From contig OZ026598.1 of NCBI GenBank assembly GCA_964020085.1, positions 24,858,834 to 24,922,833 of the forward strand: a DNA stretch of 64,000 nt, written 5' to 3'. Positions 11,200 through 24,049 of the stretch are shown one piece after another. Origin of the DNA: Micromussa lordhowensis (Eukaryota; Cnidaria; Anthozoa; Scleractinia; Lobophylliidae). The position numbers and the translations under genes were made by a program. Position 1 is the first letter of the stretch. Every line of letters starts with the position of its first letter. The notes below the pieces were generated by a model. It ran no database searches. It was not told the DNA's origin and saw only the letters and a list, made by a program, of their open reading frames with translations.

Positions 11200-13200
11200 A
11201 ACTAGAAAAAGCTCAACTATAATTCTTAAAACGTATATGTACAATGACTTTACCGTAAAACACGTAACAGCGTTCGCGGTTTTGCTTTAATCTACAAGAA
11301 TGGATGAAACTTAAATGTTTGTAAGCGATACACGAAAGGTAAGATTTAACATTTAATTCGTATATCTCTCGCTACAGAACGATTACGTGTAAAACTGTGT
11401 GTAAACTTATGCCATTCTTCACTTTAACACATTTAAGCTTACATACTGCGCATAAAAAGAAAACAGTCATCGTACTTCACACCTGCATACGTGAAGTTTA
11501 TGTTAAGCTTGTGCCAACTTGCGCCCAAAAAGCTCGCAAGATTAGTTATTTTTACCATTAGAACACCTGATGATCATGACGATGCCAACGGATACCGCGT
11601 AATAAAGTCGCACACACCATGTTCACATTCGCGAAAGACATTTTACGTGGAATCCGGTTACTTCGTTCCACCAAACAGTCACTTCGTTCCAAGTGTAAAG
11701 TAAGCGAGTTAGGCTATAATCTTACAAAGCCGTCTGTGACAATGGCCATTTTGAAGCTCGTGAAGTACGTGTCGTGTGCGTGGGATCTGGCACTACCGGA
11801 AACAACTATACGTCGAGACCGAAAAAGATTAATTACTTCATCGACTTCAACAGACTTGAGTAAATATGAACCGGCGTTGATGTTACTAACCTTACTTTTT
11901 TATTAGTCTACGTTTTGGACTAACGAAGATCATAGCAACCAGGGATTTCGCCGGAATAGAGAAGACGCAAAACCACGCTTTCATCATGACAACATCTCGA
12001 TTTGATCATAACCCACTTACTCAGTATTTTTCTCTTTAAGAAGATAGCTCTCTCTTTAGTAAGATATGGTCTAGCTTTCATCATAAACTATACTTTGACT
12101 AATGAAGATGCGAATCCACGATTTGATCGTAAGAATGCGGCTTTTTAAAGGAGACACAAACTATTTGCGTTTATGGAAACAACTAACGTTAATTAGTTGA
12201 GTTAATTGTTTCTGATCCAGCTTCTTCACAGGGAAGCGAAGCTGACAGCAATTCAGATCCGCCAGGTGTCAAAAAGGAAGCTGCGGATAATCCAGCGACT
12301 AATGTACAGAGAGCTGCAGCAGAGAATCTTTGAGCTGTTGGACCAGTACGAGGCCAAGGAAAGATTAGAAGGACGAATAGGCATTGAAGGCCTGCTCTTA
12401 TCTTGATAGATCAGTAGAAATGTAAAGTTAATAAAGCATACCAACCAGAAAACACCGGCTCCTTTAAGAGCCACTATATAAATGAAAGCAATGATCAACA
12501 CGAGAAACCTACTTAAAGTAGATATATTACACACGTGCACGTGCATTTTTCAGTCGACCGTGCCATCGCGAGCTAGAGCTGCTGGTCAGCTTTGAGCCTG
12601 CGATTCTGGCATAGCGCACTGCGCGGTCGCGAAATCCGAAATAGTTTGTAGCTTTTTTATGACACATGGGAAATAAGAAAATTGGTTGCTGCGTTTTAAA
12701 ACGATAAAATGACGGAAACTAAATGGCTCGATCTTTGAACTAAAGTCGACAGAAATCGAGGTTCTTCCGCGAACAGAAGTTTAGATTAAATGGCACCTTT
12801 CTCAAAGACGGTTAAAACCTAAGTAACACAGATGGCATTTCGCATTTTTTTTGCATTAATAACAATTACAAGAACAGCAAATAGAACCTTAAAGAAACGA
12901 AAGGAAAATGTATCAAGGACTATTGATAGACCTTTTAAGCTTGAATGTTTTTTTTCCCAAATTTAGACCACGTTATATTCTCAAAGGGAATTGCGTACAT
13001 ATTAGTCAATTTGGTTTTATCAACTGGGTTGATAATTTGAATTGGTCAGCGTAAAGAGATTCGAAAGCTGCCGTTTCGAGCCTTAGCCCTTCGTCGGAGT
13101 GAGTCATACATATACACGTGAATGAGATGACTTTGAAAGAAACAGTTTCACGTAGTCTGAATTGTGTAAACAAATTAATTAAAACTCAAAAGGTTTATAG
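11200..13200. other. Mostly non-coding; one weak exon candidate
   Basis: After the acceptor at 12,230-12,231 (TTCTTCACAG), two frames stay open on the plus strand. One is short (GSEADSNSDPPGVKKEAAD, ending near 12,334). The other runs to 12,406 and is coiled-coil-like (RELQQRIFELLDQYEAKERL). I cannot link either to a gene. The repeat near 13,010-13,110 (TCAACTGGGTTGATAATTTG, CGTTTCGAGCCTTAGCCC) looks like a dispersed anthozoan repeat, judged from memory only. Confidence 0.3.
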
Positions 13201-13229
13201 GAGCACACAAACATGTCTTGAACACTCCA

Positions 13230-16200
13230 TTAGTCCGAATCGGAGCTTTGCTGTAGGCCATAGACTCTTTTCAGCTCTCGCACCGTTGCCTGTCGAAGCT
13301 TTCCGGTTGTCGTCAACTGGAAATCGAACAAGACAACTGCCGATTTGTCGACTTCTTCAGTCCACTCTATCAGCCTTTGGCCTTGTCGTTTTTTACAAAT
13401 CGACCAATGGGTGGTCCAGTGACCGTACATCCAGGTTAGGTTTAGCTTTTCCCCAGAAACCTCGTCGACTCTGCCAATTAACGGCCTTTCTCGATACTTG
13501 TCGAGTACAAGCGCTACCAACATCCCTTCTTCGATGTCGCCCCTGCTTTCGTTTCGCAGGACCTGCCTCTGAACTTGTCCAGGTCTCCTGTATGATCCTG
13601 TGTACACCTTTCGGTAAATTATAAACATATCTTAGTGGTGGAAATCATGCTTCTCGCACATGTTTCATTTTTTTCTAGGCATATCGTTCTTGTTAGCATA
13701 TAACTTTGATTAAAGCAAGTGTTTACACTTTTTCAAGACATGTTTCAAGGAACTTCCATTGATTCAAACCTCTCGCCTACACTATTATTTACTGCCAGCT
13801 AACTATTTTTATTGTGTTATTCTTGAGAGTAGTTGCCTAGATTTCCCGTGTTCTCCTCCAGAGTTCAAGCTAGTGGAAGTCTATTATAAAAGAGTTGTTC
13901 GTTTATAATGGTGTCCAGAGGAGTTGCTAATAATGAATTTCTCGATTTCTCGCTCTTACTCCGTCAACTATCCACGGTTGATCACGAAGTATCGCAAGAT
14001 TCACAATTTGATCAATACTGAAAGAAAATTTCCAAGTACCACCTTAGGAAAACACTGCTCGAAATTTGTTCTATGAATTTCTTTGCATATAAACTCTCCT
14101 AGGTTTCAAGCGAATATAGGAGGCAAATTTTTCAAAGCGCTACACGTAACCTTTAAGTTTCTTACCGGTAGTAAGCCATCTCCGCGTTCAAATGCCTCGC
14201 TTTTCCTGAGGACATCGCTTAACTGAGGTGTATTCTCTGACGGCCGATTTCTCGCTCTCAATTCATCAACTATCCATCTCGTGTCATCACAGGGTAGATA
14301 AACGAGGTCCCTCTTGTGATATTTTGATCCGTCTGTAGTACAGGTAAAACTTTATCAATGTCTGCTGGTTTGAACTTTGTTAGTATAAACGGACACTCAA
14401 ACGATATGTAATGTCATTGACGAGTAATATTTATTACTAGTACCACCCAACTAGTGATATAATGCAAACCCTGCATTTTGATTGGCTACGCTACTAGGTG
14501 TCTAATAGTAATAGTCATCGAGTAGCGAAATTCGCGGGTTTTTCTTTCGTTTTTCCCCAAATAAGTATTTCTTCAACTTGCATTTGCTAACTTTATTATT
14601 GCCTTTTCTGTCCGACTAGTTGGGTGATACTAAAACAATTAGACCTTTCGCCCCCAAGGGCCACGGGTCAATAGCCCATTCGGCTTCGCCCCATGGGCTA
14701 TTGACTATTACTAGTAGTTGGGCTGTTATTATTATTATTATTATTTTTATTGTTATTATTATTATTATTATTGTTATTATTATTATTATTATTATTGTTA
14801 TTATTATTGTTATTGTTATTGTTATTATTATTGTTATTATAATAATAATAGTTGGTTATTTACACAACGCCTTCAAGGTGTAGAACTCGGGACTGCCGAA
14901 AAAAGTTTCAGAGGTCATTTTTGAATCAGTTAGACAGAGACCTGCCTCTAAACTTGTCCAGGTCTCCTGTATGGTCCTGTGTACGCCTTGGGTAAATTAT
15001 AAACATATCTTAGTGGCTGGAATCGTGCTTCTCGCACAGCCGCTTCCACGTTATGTTGCATCAACATACCAGTTAACCCTACAAATGTCATTACCTATAA
15101 CAAGTTGTGATATTTTTTAATCATACTGTGTCGCTTAAGTTACACAACAGGTTTACTTCTACTCACCAACATTTCTCTCTTCTACATCTTCGTAGAGATT
15201 TGCTTGCTCCTGCTCTTTGTCTAGGAATGCAAGCCATTCCTCTTTTTCCACAGACTTAAATATACCATTATTGGTACATTTCTCGACCATACTTCTAAGT
15301 TTGGAGATTTCCACCGCTTCATAATTTGGTTTGATCAAGTCTGGCAAGCCAGTTGGAATTGTGCGAAGCAGTTCAACTGGTTCATAAGCGTCCACCTCCC
15401 ATTGGCTTGTACACCAAGCTTTAAAATGGAGTACGGCTTTTCCCTCTGCATTTCGCAGGAAGACGAAACTATGGAAATTGTTTAATCCATGTAGCTGTTG
15501 CAGATGAGGGAGAAGCCATTCCCTCACTGCATACAAATGGGGAATATTGGCATACTGTGCCTGGGCACCCTCTTGGGTAGTCTCCCCTTGCGTTTGCTTG
15601 TAGCATCTTCTGATGATCCGAAGCAGATCCTGTGGCGTCAAACAACCAGACTTTTCTGTAGCTACCGAAATTCGTGAAAACATCTGGTCCACGTCTATGT
15701 GGGTGTGACCCACAGGTAGAAATGAAACTTCAATCTAAAAGAATTAAGAATACGAAAAGTATCTTAATTTTAACTTTTTTGCAACAATTTTTACTTTGCA
15801 CGTTTCATAGTCTGCATCTATATAATTCATTTGCATTTTGTGCACAAAGGAGAAATTTTGAGTAGTGATTATTAACAGCTTTCACTGTGAGCCAGCGGAT
15901 TGATATATTACTGGCCCATTCATTTCTAATAATTGGACAGGGCATTGTCCTTGATGATCCTGCGCGTAAATGGAACGCATTGTTATTTGAATCGCTTTCA
16001 AGGTTTTGTAAAACATTTTGTTAACGATTCCCTTCCAAAGGAAAAACCCAGTTGGACTCCTTTTCCTAGTTTGTCTTTAATGCATTCTTACTCTAGCGCT
16101 GTTTGAGAGATGGCGAAGTATTTGAAACCCGTGTTATAACTATTTTATTAACCAAGCTTGCTCGGGCTTGTATTGGAGGATATTGGTCCTAACTGTTACG

Positions 16201-18518
16201 ACTTCTGGAAAAGATAGAACTTGGTTCGATGTGAAAGCTGAACCAGGACCATAAAAGACTGAGCCAAATACTACAGTTGTAGAGTAGGAAATGTCCGTTT
16301 ACTTACTCTATCGAACACTTCCATCTCGACCAGGTAACCCAGGAAGCAAAATACGTATTGATTTTTATTTTCCTTGGCGGTGTTATCCAACTGCAGGAAA
16401 ATAGAGTCAGCCAAGAAATCTCTGTGTACCCATAGCGTCTAAAAAAAAGAGTAAGACGATATATTTACTACATGCAGTATAACTCGAAGAGTTTAGGAAA
16501 TGTGTTGTGTTAGCTGGCATTCAAAACCGAGAAAGTATTAACTTATCCCATTATATGATTGCCGGGTTAACCGCGCCTTCAATGCCCCCTTTGTACAGAT
16601 CAATTTTGAGAATTCTTTTTTTTTTAATTTTTGTCGCAAAAGGCTAGTGTTCGAGTTTTTCTCATAACCCAGAGTAATAAACCGTACATCTAAGGTTTTT
16701 TTTTTCAGTATCGATACTGAAGTCATACTGTTTGCTCCATGATTGTTTTTGGTTTATTTTGCTTACTAATGGAATCGACTACGTATTCGCCCCTAATCAC
16801 GGAAAAACCAAAAGTTATATATCTTGACCGATTCAGCTTGGTCATATGTATCGTCAGTCACTTTACTTGTGTTTCCGCGATTGAATTAATTAACAAACTA
16901 ATTATTAATTCAGTGTAACATGTTCGTACTTGGTAGTGCGAGAAAGTGTTGTCCTTTACTTTTTGTAAATCAATGGCCGACCTGGTTCAGTTGGAAACAA
17001 AAAGTAACTCACCTGCAGTAAAATATTAATCAGAAGATTTGAATCATGGGGAAACTGATGGTAATCCAGAAAGCAGATTGGATGCCGTCCATGAATGAGC
17101 ACACCAACAATATGCACTCTCAAGTGCCAGGCTTTTTGAGCTGTTCCATGCCTATGGGCAGAAAACGGCAATTCCGTCTTTGTGGTGTCCATGCCATCGA
17201 TAGCCACAGAGAAGAATTTGTTTGGCTGGTGGTGTGCTTGAGAGGCTCTGGACATATATGACTTTCGTTCTTCCCTGAAAGTATTTTATTTTTACTTTTA
17301 GGATTGTTTGTCGCTTGTTTCCCGGCACCTTTTTTTTATGAGACTTTTTACTCAGTGTTGCGGTAAAAGAAAGCAAAATGGAATATTGTCTATCTGCAAT
17401 ATTGCGTGTGGTTTTCTACCATTTTATTTTGGAACACTGACTCCCGTAAAAAAAGCAAAAGAGGAAGGCTGTACCAAGCGATTAAATGCATAGTTCAGTC
17501 CATATTTGGATGTTTTCTTTTAGACCTCCCAATTGTTGCAAAAATCTGATTTCTACAAAAAATCCCTTCCCTTCACACAAGGGGAATTTAATCTGTAGAG
17601 AATTTGCTAAGGTCGCTATTTTAGCTTAAATGAACTTCAGTAAAAACTCGGGCGATTGACGTAGGGTAATTTACAAACTTGTCATCACAGTTTTAAGGAT
17701 GAAATGGCCGTTTTATGCGAGGGACTTTTAGAGGACACTGGAAACTAGCAACTTTTGGCACACCAATATATGAACAAATCAACTCTTTTTGATAAAGAGC
17801 GTCGTTCGTTAAAGTAGACAGACGTTACAAGCGTCTTCCTTATGTTCCGTTTTTGTACTAAACGTTAAAGTCGTACCCAGACACCTTTAACGTCCGATAC
17901 AATGTTAACGTCCTAGAATAAAAACGACCAATTTTATCCGTGGGCTTAACTTGATCAATGTTTTACACGCCAACTCGTGCTTGCTTCATATGTAGGTTCG
18001 TGTTCATAAGACGCTATGGAATCAACTAAAAGTGAATTATCTCATTAAGGACAAACTTACCTGACCCACGCAATATGACTTTTTCTCCTCTCCTCTATTG
18101 TTTGTCTATGTATGGGGTTTGTTGTCGCTCTAATCTCTACTTTGAGATTGCAGCAAGTGTCGCACTTGCTGAAACGGTTCTCCTAAAAAGACAAGTCCCA
18201 GAAGAAAAATTTCTTGAGTTCAGTGTCGCAAGAAAAACGCGGGGATACGGTTGCAACTTTTGTGCTTATATACTTCAGTACTCGCCTGATCTTATACTAG
18301 CGTGATCGTCAGTGATATACGTAACCACTCAGTGGTAGTTAGCTGTAAGCTTCACTTTGAAACCAGCCGATTAACGAAGATTAAACAGTGTTAATACAAC
18401 AAATTAGAAGTAGAACTTCCTTTGCTGAAACACTCGCACCGTTCTAAAATCTGCCTTGTGACAAATTGTTGTTAATAGTATTTTAATGACAATCATTTGT
18501 AAAAGTTAAAATAACTAT

Positions 18519-18552
<34 letters not shown>

Positions 18553-20926
18553 AGGTGTTTTAAGTGCGCGGTTGATTTCTTTCTTAAACTGCTCGATTGA
18601 TCTAATCGCCCTAATATTTTCAGGAAGAGAATTTCATAGTAAGGCACCGCTGTAGCCAAAGCTACGTTTCAAATAGTCAGTACGCGGCTTGGGTAAGTTT
18701 AACTTACGCAAAGAATCACGCAAGTCATAGTCTGTATGCCGCTCACTGAATAAATCTTGCAAATACACAGGGCTAACCCGTTGAGGGATTTAAACATCAT
18801 TATAGCTTTCTGCTTTCTTCTTCTTGATGATAGCTTGTCCCATTTTCAAAGTTTTAAGAAGCAGGCTTGATTTAATCTCACAGTTCGCTTGCAGAATAAC
18901 CCTAGCTGCTCTGTTTTGCAATTTTGTAATTTCTCACATAGATAAGAACTCAATCCAGCCCAAATGGGGGAACAGGAATCGAAATGAGGCTGGATTAATG
19001 CGTTATATGTTTGCACTGCAGTAGACTGAGAAATGAGGGGCTTAATGCGCCTAAGAGCACCTATTGCCGATGATAGTCTATGATAAGAGTGGATTGAATT
19101 ATTTTCAAGACAGTTAACAGTAGAATCTATATCTTACCTTTGGAATCTTCACGTGTGGGTAACGTTCGTTCCAAATTTTTCTAAATAGAGCCTCGCTGCA
19201 TTTAGGCTGTCCAGTGGATTCCATTGTCTCTGTGAACTCCTCAAACACGTCTACTTTCCTGCTCGAAGAAGTGAGATGCCATACACTCGAATTCGGCATG
19301 TAGTCACAATTCTCGGCGAAGTACTTGTCTAGGAAATTGATTAAGGCCTCGCTCTGCAGACAGTCTTTCGTCGTTAAAGACGCACCATGTCGTGCACTGC
19401 GTCGTCCTAAGAGATATTCTCTTTTCAGTTCAAAAAATCGTCTTCGAGTTATCCCCAGAGCCTTTGTCCACGCACTCCAACAGACTGTAATCCCGCTGAT
19501 TGAATAAGAAAATTCGCCTTCGGTTGGCTGATTGCCGTCAAGCCAGTTGAATGTGAACTGCCTTTGTAATTCATAGCTCGGATAATCCCGACAAAAATTT
19601 TCGCGGGTTTTTTTAAGTTGGCTGACAGAGAGCAACTTTTGAAGGCAAGAATTTTCAGAGCAACATGGTTCGTGAATCAATTGTTCAGGTGCTGTTACAG
19701 TAGACCGATGTTTGCCTGTAAAAAGGAAATTGAAGAGGAAAACTTTCAGTGTCTGTACGCACAACACGTCAATTGTGTATTATACAGCCAAAACCCAACC
19801 AAAAATACCCCATAAAAATCACAATACCGATAATATCGAATCACCAGGCTCCTCTTTACAAGGAGTCTTATTAAGAGTAAATAAACCGGCTTCTTTTTCA
19901 CCAGCGGCAATTGCCGGAAACCGTGCCGGTGACAAGAGCCACTACGGATCCACATCTATATAACATGTCGATAACATTTGTGATTCAGTCCTCAAGCTCG
20001 GAAAATTCACCAACCATAAATTGCATAAGTTGATGAATCGTTTCTTTTTTTCAAGCAATCAGAGCATAATTTCGTAAGGTTTGAAATAGAAAGCCTTAAT
20101 TTGTGAAAGTACGTTATCCACAAAGCGAAAACAATATTATTAGCGGAATCGCTTGCCGTTTTCAAGGAAGGTAGCAACTTTAATTAACGTGTATCGGAAC
20201 GCTTTAAAGAACGAGGCATGGAACAATATAATAGTTCAGTTATTCAGTGAGCGCAAATACATGGCCTGGCAATCTTAAGTTTTAGACTTGTACATTTGAA
20301 ACCAGACACTGAGCGCGGAAGACGAGCACCGCTACATTTAACTTTCTTAATGTCGAGAACGTAGCGATTGCTGTTGTCTTACCTCTTCGGCGAGTGCCCA
20401 GTTTTGGCGTTTCAGTCTCCTCCGTTTGTTGGAGTGTAGCGCTGGCGGCCTCTTGACCAAAGCTTGCGGTATTATCGGGAAAAACAGTTGTCAGTTGTTC
20501 CTTGGATTCCTCCGTGACATCGCCAAATATCTCCCCTTCAAGACTGCTTGAGCTTGACTCTTCATTTATCGAAGCGTGAGAATTCGCAGCGCCATACTTG
20601 GGAGAGTTAGCTTCAAAAATAACTGGAGCAAGTTCACCTTCTACCAGGCTTGAAGAAGAATTCGATTCACATGCCAAATTTTCCAAAGTGGTAGTGCCTT
20701 GATCGTCATCTAAATTACTGCACAGTGAATCATCGCTGTCGATGAGCGTATTGATGCGAACCCGTTTCGCTTTTGGAATTGGCGTGGAAGAAAACAGGGG
20801 AGCCCTGTTGGCGATCTCCGCATAGCGCCTGGTATCTCTTGCATCGAATCCTACAAACTCTTCCACATCGCTCTCCGCTTCAGAAAATACATCAGGAGGA
20901 CAATCGGCACTCCGTCGGTCCGCCAT
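13230..20926 (-). CDS. DUF7869-like, DDE/DDD integrase-like protein, 7 exons, intact
   Basis: Exons (minus strand): 20926-20383, 19715-19138, 18182-18061, 17274-17013, 16438-16307, 15734-15167, 13597-13230. Every junction has GT-AG ends and matching phase, giving 2,574 nt (857 aa). Residues 1-180 are acidic and Ser-rich. Around 376-390 is a cysteine cluster (NRFSKCDTCCNLKVE). Three acidic clusters follow: AIDGMD (D441/D444), LQLDN..KENKN (D520) and GHTHIDVDQMFS (D560/D562). These are spaced like the catalytic acids of RNase H-fold integrases. The C-terminal 120 aa (LIGRVDEVSGEKLNLTWMYG, LTTTGKLRQATV) form a conserved module of unknown role. The family is found in cnidarians, fish and oomycetes (recalled, not searched). 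I chose the ATG at 20926 (MADRRSADC, G at -3 and +4); an in-frame ATG at 20977 is possible. It could be a transposase or a domesticated derivative. Confidence 0.85.
14440..14715 (+). mobile_element. MITE copy in the last intron of the integrase-like gene
   Basis: It starts near ACCACCCAACTAGTGATA and ends with a strong hairpin (ACGGGTCAATAGCCCATTCG...GGGCTATTGAC). The same sequence lies in reverse orientation at about 40,970-41,230. The shared blocks CCGACTAGTTGG and AATTAGACC define the family. It is non-coding. Confidence 0.65.
14725..14852 (+). repeat. (ATT)n microsatellite
   Basis: About 125 bp of TTATTATTATTG-type triplets with interspersed G and one ATAATAATA end. Open frames through it encode only poly-Ile or poly-Tyr and are artefacts. 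Confidence 0.95.
14938..15050 (-). pseudogene. Partial duplicate of the last-exon 5' end
   Basis: ACCTGCCTCTAAACTTGTCC to GGTAAATTATAAACATATC repeats 13,561-13,670 (the start of exon 7 and its acceptor) with about 10% change. The exon part is cut after about 35 nt. It sits between exons 6 and 7, so it is a decoy acceptor or the residue of a local duplication. Confidence 0.65.
18560..19080 (-). pseudogene. LINE RT C-terminal fragment inside intron 2
   Basis: The minus strand reads SAIGALRRIKPLISQSTA and LIQPHFDSCSPIWAGLSS, the thumb region after the palm in many non-LTR RTs (G.LKR.K..L, Y.AL..PH..YC..VW). The frame breaks afterwards. The palm and endonuclease are absent, so it is a dead 5'-truncated copy lying in the same orientation as the host gene. 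Confidence 0.55.
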
Positions 20927-20999
20927 CACAAATGAAGTAAATTTGACCGCCAAATGTGTGCAACAAAACGGTTTCATTTTACGCTAAGCGGGTAGTAAT

Positions 21000-22700
21000 G
21001 ACGTTTTCCGGTAATTATTAATCTTAATATTCAAGCCAAACATTATTGGCTCAATTTACTCCACTTCCGTTGAATTGCTTATCTAAACTTCAGCATTTAA
21101 AGCTGTTTCACGAATTGTTTAGCCAAATGTGGATAACTTTCCGCTACCAAAGGAAGATGGGGATTGGTGCGAAATGTTAAATCAACTGAAAAATATTCGG
21201 AGCCGCACGAGTCAGGTTTGACGTGCGGTATGCAGTTGACACAGCATCTGAATGTAAGATGTAAACCTTTCGTAATAAAAACCGCAAGCGACTTAACAAG
21301 CGCGAACGTGAAGGCAAGAGCTCGCATCTGCTGCTTATATATGTTATGATTACGAGAGCCAAAAGAAACGGCTGTGGCCGAATAGATGTAAACAAAACCT
21401 GACTCAAAACTCCAAATTAAAAGTGTGAAACATTTGGTGTGCACCTTTGTTCTAGTCAGCGGCGAACATCCGCTCTGCACCTCGCTTGGATTTTGGCCAG
21501 AGCCTTTCAATGGCCAAAACAGAAAACTTGAGCGAACATCTTCATTCCTAACAACAAACAACATTGATTTGTAGCTGTACACGCTCGAGGTTGACTGGTT
21601 TCCGGAGTGATTTGATAGCAGAACAAACTCTTTAAATAGTCAAAATACAACAGCACCATATAAAAATTTTCGAGGAGCCCAACTCGCCAAATTTTTTCAT
21701 CAAAGAAGCTCACAGAAGAACCTTGAAATTTCGCTAAAGTGACGTCGGTCATGTCAAGCGGTCATTGGGCTCTTTTCCAACTCACGTAACTCCAGTAATG
21801 TACTGTTGCAAATCAGTTTTTGAACATAATACATATATATATTGAATGGAAGTTGGGTTGTTGATGAGCGATGGGCATAAACCTAACTGAAGATATAGTA
21901 CAGCGTGTAATTCATTAATATCCTTATTAGCTCGTAGCTTTGTTTGATCTTTTTTTAGCTGAGGCGACTATAAAGAGTGTTAACCTTCTTTCCTGTCACA
22001 AGTACGGAAAATATCTCTGGTGACATTTCGGCAATTTGCTTGCGCGGACAGGCTTGTTTCCGGTAATGATGGTAGGTCAGTCACGCATGCTCTGTTAAAT
22101 ACGGATGTCTTTGCCTACCATAAAGAAGAGATCACACTAGTCGAAACAAATATAAATGACTCGTATATAAGGCGTTAACATAGGATCAGCCAGAGGTTAC
22201 AAGGTTCGTATCAATACGCGGCAGCGTTCATGGGTTTGTGCTCGGTACGAGTCCTCACATGCAACTGATCTTAGAATCGAAATGCGAACGTCTAAGGAAG
22301 GCGTAAGGGCTACACTTGCTCTAAAGCTTTGCAAATGGTGAGTTGCGCCTCCAATGTAGGCCTCTTAGTGACAAGTGGAGGGCCGATTCGATGTTTTTGC
22401 TTCGTGTTCCCTTTGAATGAATTATTGTCGTGTTGCTGATCCGAACTGCAGTTAGAATGTCTAGAATCACGTCATATAAATAATGCTACATACCGACTGA
22501 GTCACATTCGAAAACGTAAGAGAACCACGTTCCCTTTTAGAATGCGAAGGGATAGATTTACAGGCTTAGATGATTCATACACTGTCATTGTCAGTGGAAC
22601 ATTGCTTGTAACAACCTTCATTCCATGGGAAAGATTTTTCTAATACACCATGACCCATTGTAACTCTTATTATTCATATTCCATACAATTTCCATACCTA
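21000..22700. other. Upstream region of the integrase-like gene; no gene seen
   Basis: Overlapping open frames on both strands (21,097-21,752) have no splice logic or motifs. This should hold the promoter of the minus-strand gene that starts at 20,926. I see no element that I can assign with confidence. Confidence 0.35.
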
Positions 22701-22724
22701 GGAGACACATGAGTGTGTTTTGTT

Positions 22725-23035
22725 GTGCGACAAAAATACGCATACCCGTTATTGTTCTATATTCCATTTGGACATACACATACACGGATTTGTTCAGTAT
22801 TCTACATGGGCATACACATTGGACCTAAGCAGCTATTCTCATTCACTGAGTCGGATTTCTTTTGTACTCCACTTGGGCTTACACATCGGACCTTAGCAGC
22901 TATTCCCATTCATTGAGTAGAATTTCTTATGTATTCCACTTGGACATACACATTGGACCTAAGCAGCTATTCTCATTCATTGAGTTGGATTTCTTCCGAA
23001 TTTCACTTGGCCGTACACATGGGACCTAAGCAGCT
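22725..23035 (+). repeat. About 70-bp tandem repeat, family 1
   Basis: Units read CCACTTGGACATACACATTG, GACCTAAGCAGCTATTCTC, ATTCATTGAGTCGGATTTC. About four to five diverged copies are here. The same family returns at 23,660-23,890 and 25,440-25,600. Confidence 0.85.
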
Positions 23036-23659
23036 ATTTCATTCATTCAGGGTTTTCAAATTGAAAACAAGTGGCAGGAGGAAATTGTAAAGTAGCCGGA
23101 GCATTATCTCATCAGGATAACGGCAGCCTTGTGGAGTGGGTGGAGGACCCCTACCCCTTCTGCAGAGAGGAATGGGGTGCCTTGATTAAATAAAGTTTAT
23201 TCCCGTGCATTTTCACGTTGCACCCGTAACTGATTTTGTTGAACGCCACTGAACATTTGTTAACAAGGTTTAGAGTTGAAAAACTGTAAAATTACTTGCT
23301 TTCAAAGTCTTACAAACATGGTACGGTATGGCGTTAAGTTTCGATGAGTACACCAGTTGTACTTCTTACATCAACTTCTTGTACCTCCAATTGACATTGA
23401 CAGACATTAGACAAAATCTGCTTGAAGGAAACGTTTGCAATTGTTTTGTCTCAAGTCATGGAAACATGCAATGGCAATTTTATTGTTTATTCTTTAGACC
23501 CTAATACCAGTTAAGTTTACAAAAGGAGTACATTTCTCTTAAATTCAATTTTAGAGAAAACATTTAATAATGTAGTTTCGATCTCCCAAAATACATTGTC
23601 CTACAGTTCCAGTTCAAGATCGTATCCAGTTCAAGATCATATCCACGCGCGGTCATGTA

Positions 23660-23890
23660 ATATCCTCTATTTCTTGTGTATTCCACTTGAACATACACGT
23701 TGGACCAAACTTGCTATTCCCATTCTATGAATCGGATTTCTTGTGTATTCTTCTTGACAGCTATTCTCATTCACTGAGTCGCATTGCTACTTTATTGCAT
23801 TTGGACATACACATTGGACCTAAGCAGCTACTCTCGTTCATCGAGTCGGATTTCTTGGGTATTCCACTGGGAAATACATGTTGACTATAA
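23660..23890 (+). repeat. About 70-bp tandem repeat, family 1, second block
   Basis: About three copies of the CATTTGGACATACACATTGG unit with indels, separated from the first block by 600 bp of unrelated sequence. Confidence 0.8.
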
Positions 23891-24049
23891 AGAAAACAGG
23901 ATCACGGATCACTTAAGGGTCCACGTGAATTGTTGGGATATCATTAGTTTAAATTATGATTCACTTCATTCTAAAAGTTCGGTCCTTCGGATAAATACAA
24001 AGAAAGTAGCAACCATCTAGTAGAGAACTTGTTAGTTACCGAACATGAC

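Noticed and set aside
14620..14924. Open frames rich in Ile or Tyr
   Set aside because: They are translations of the (ATT)n microsatellite.
21097..21752. Overlapping open frames on both strands upstream of the integrase-like gene
   Set aside because: No motif, no phase-compatible exons, and overlapping frames of similar length on opposite strands.
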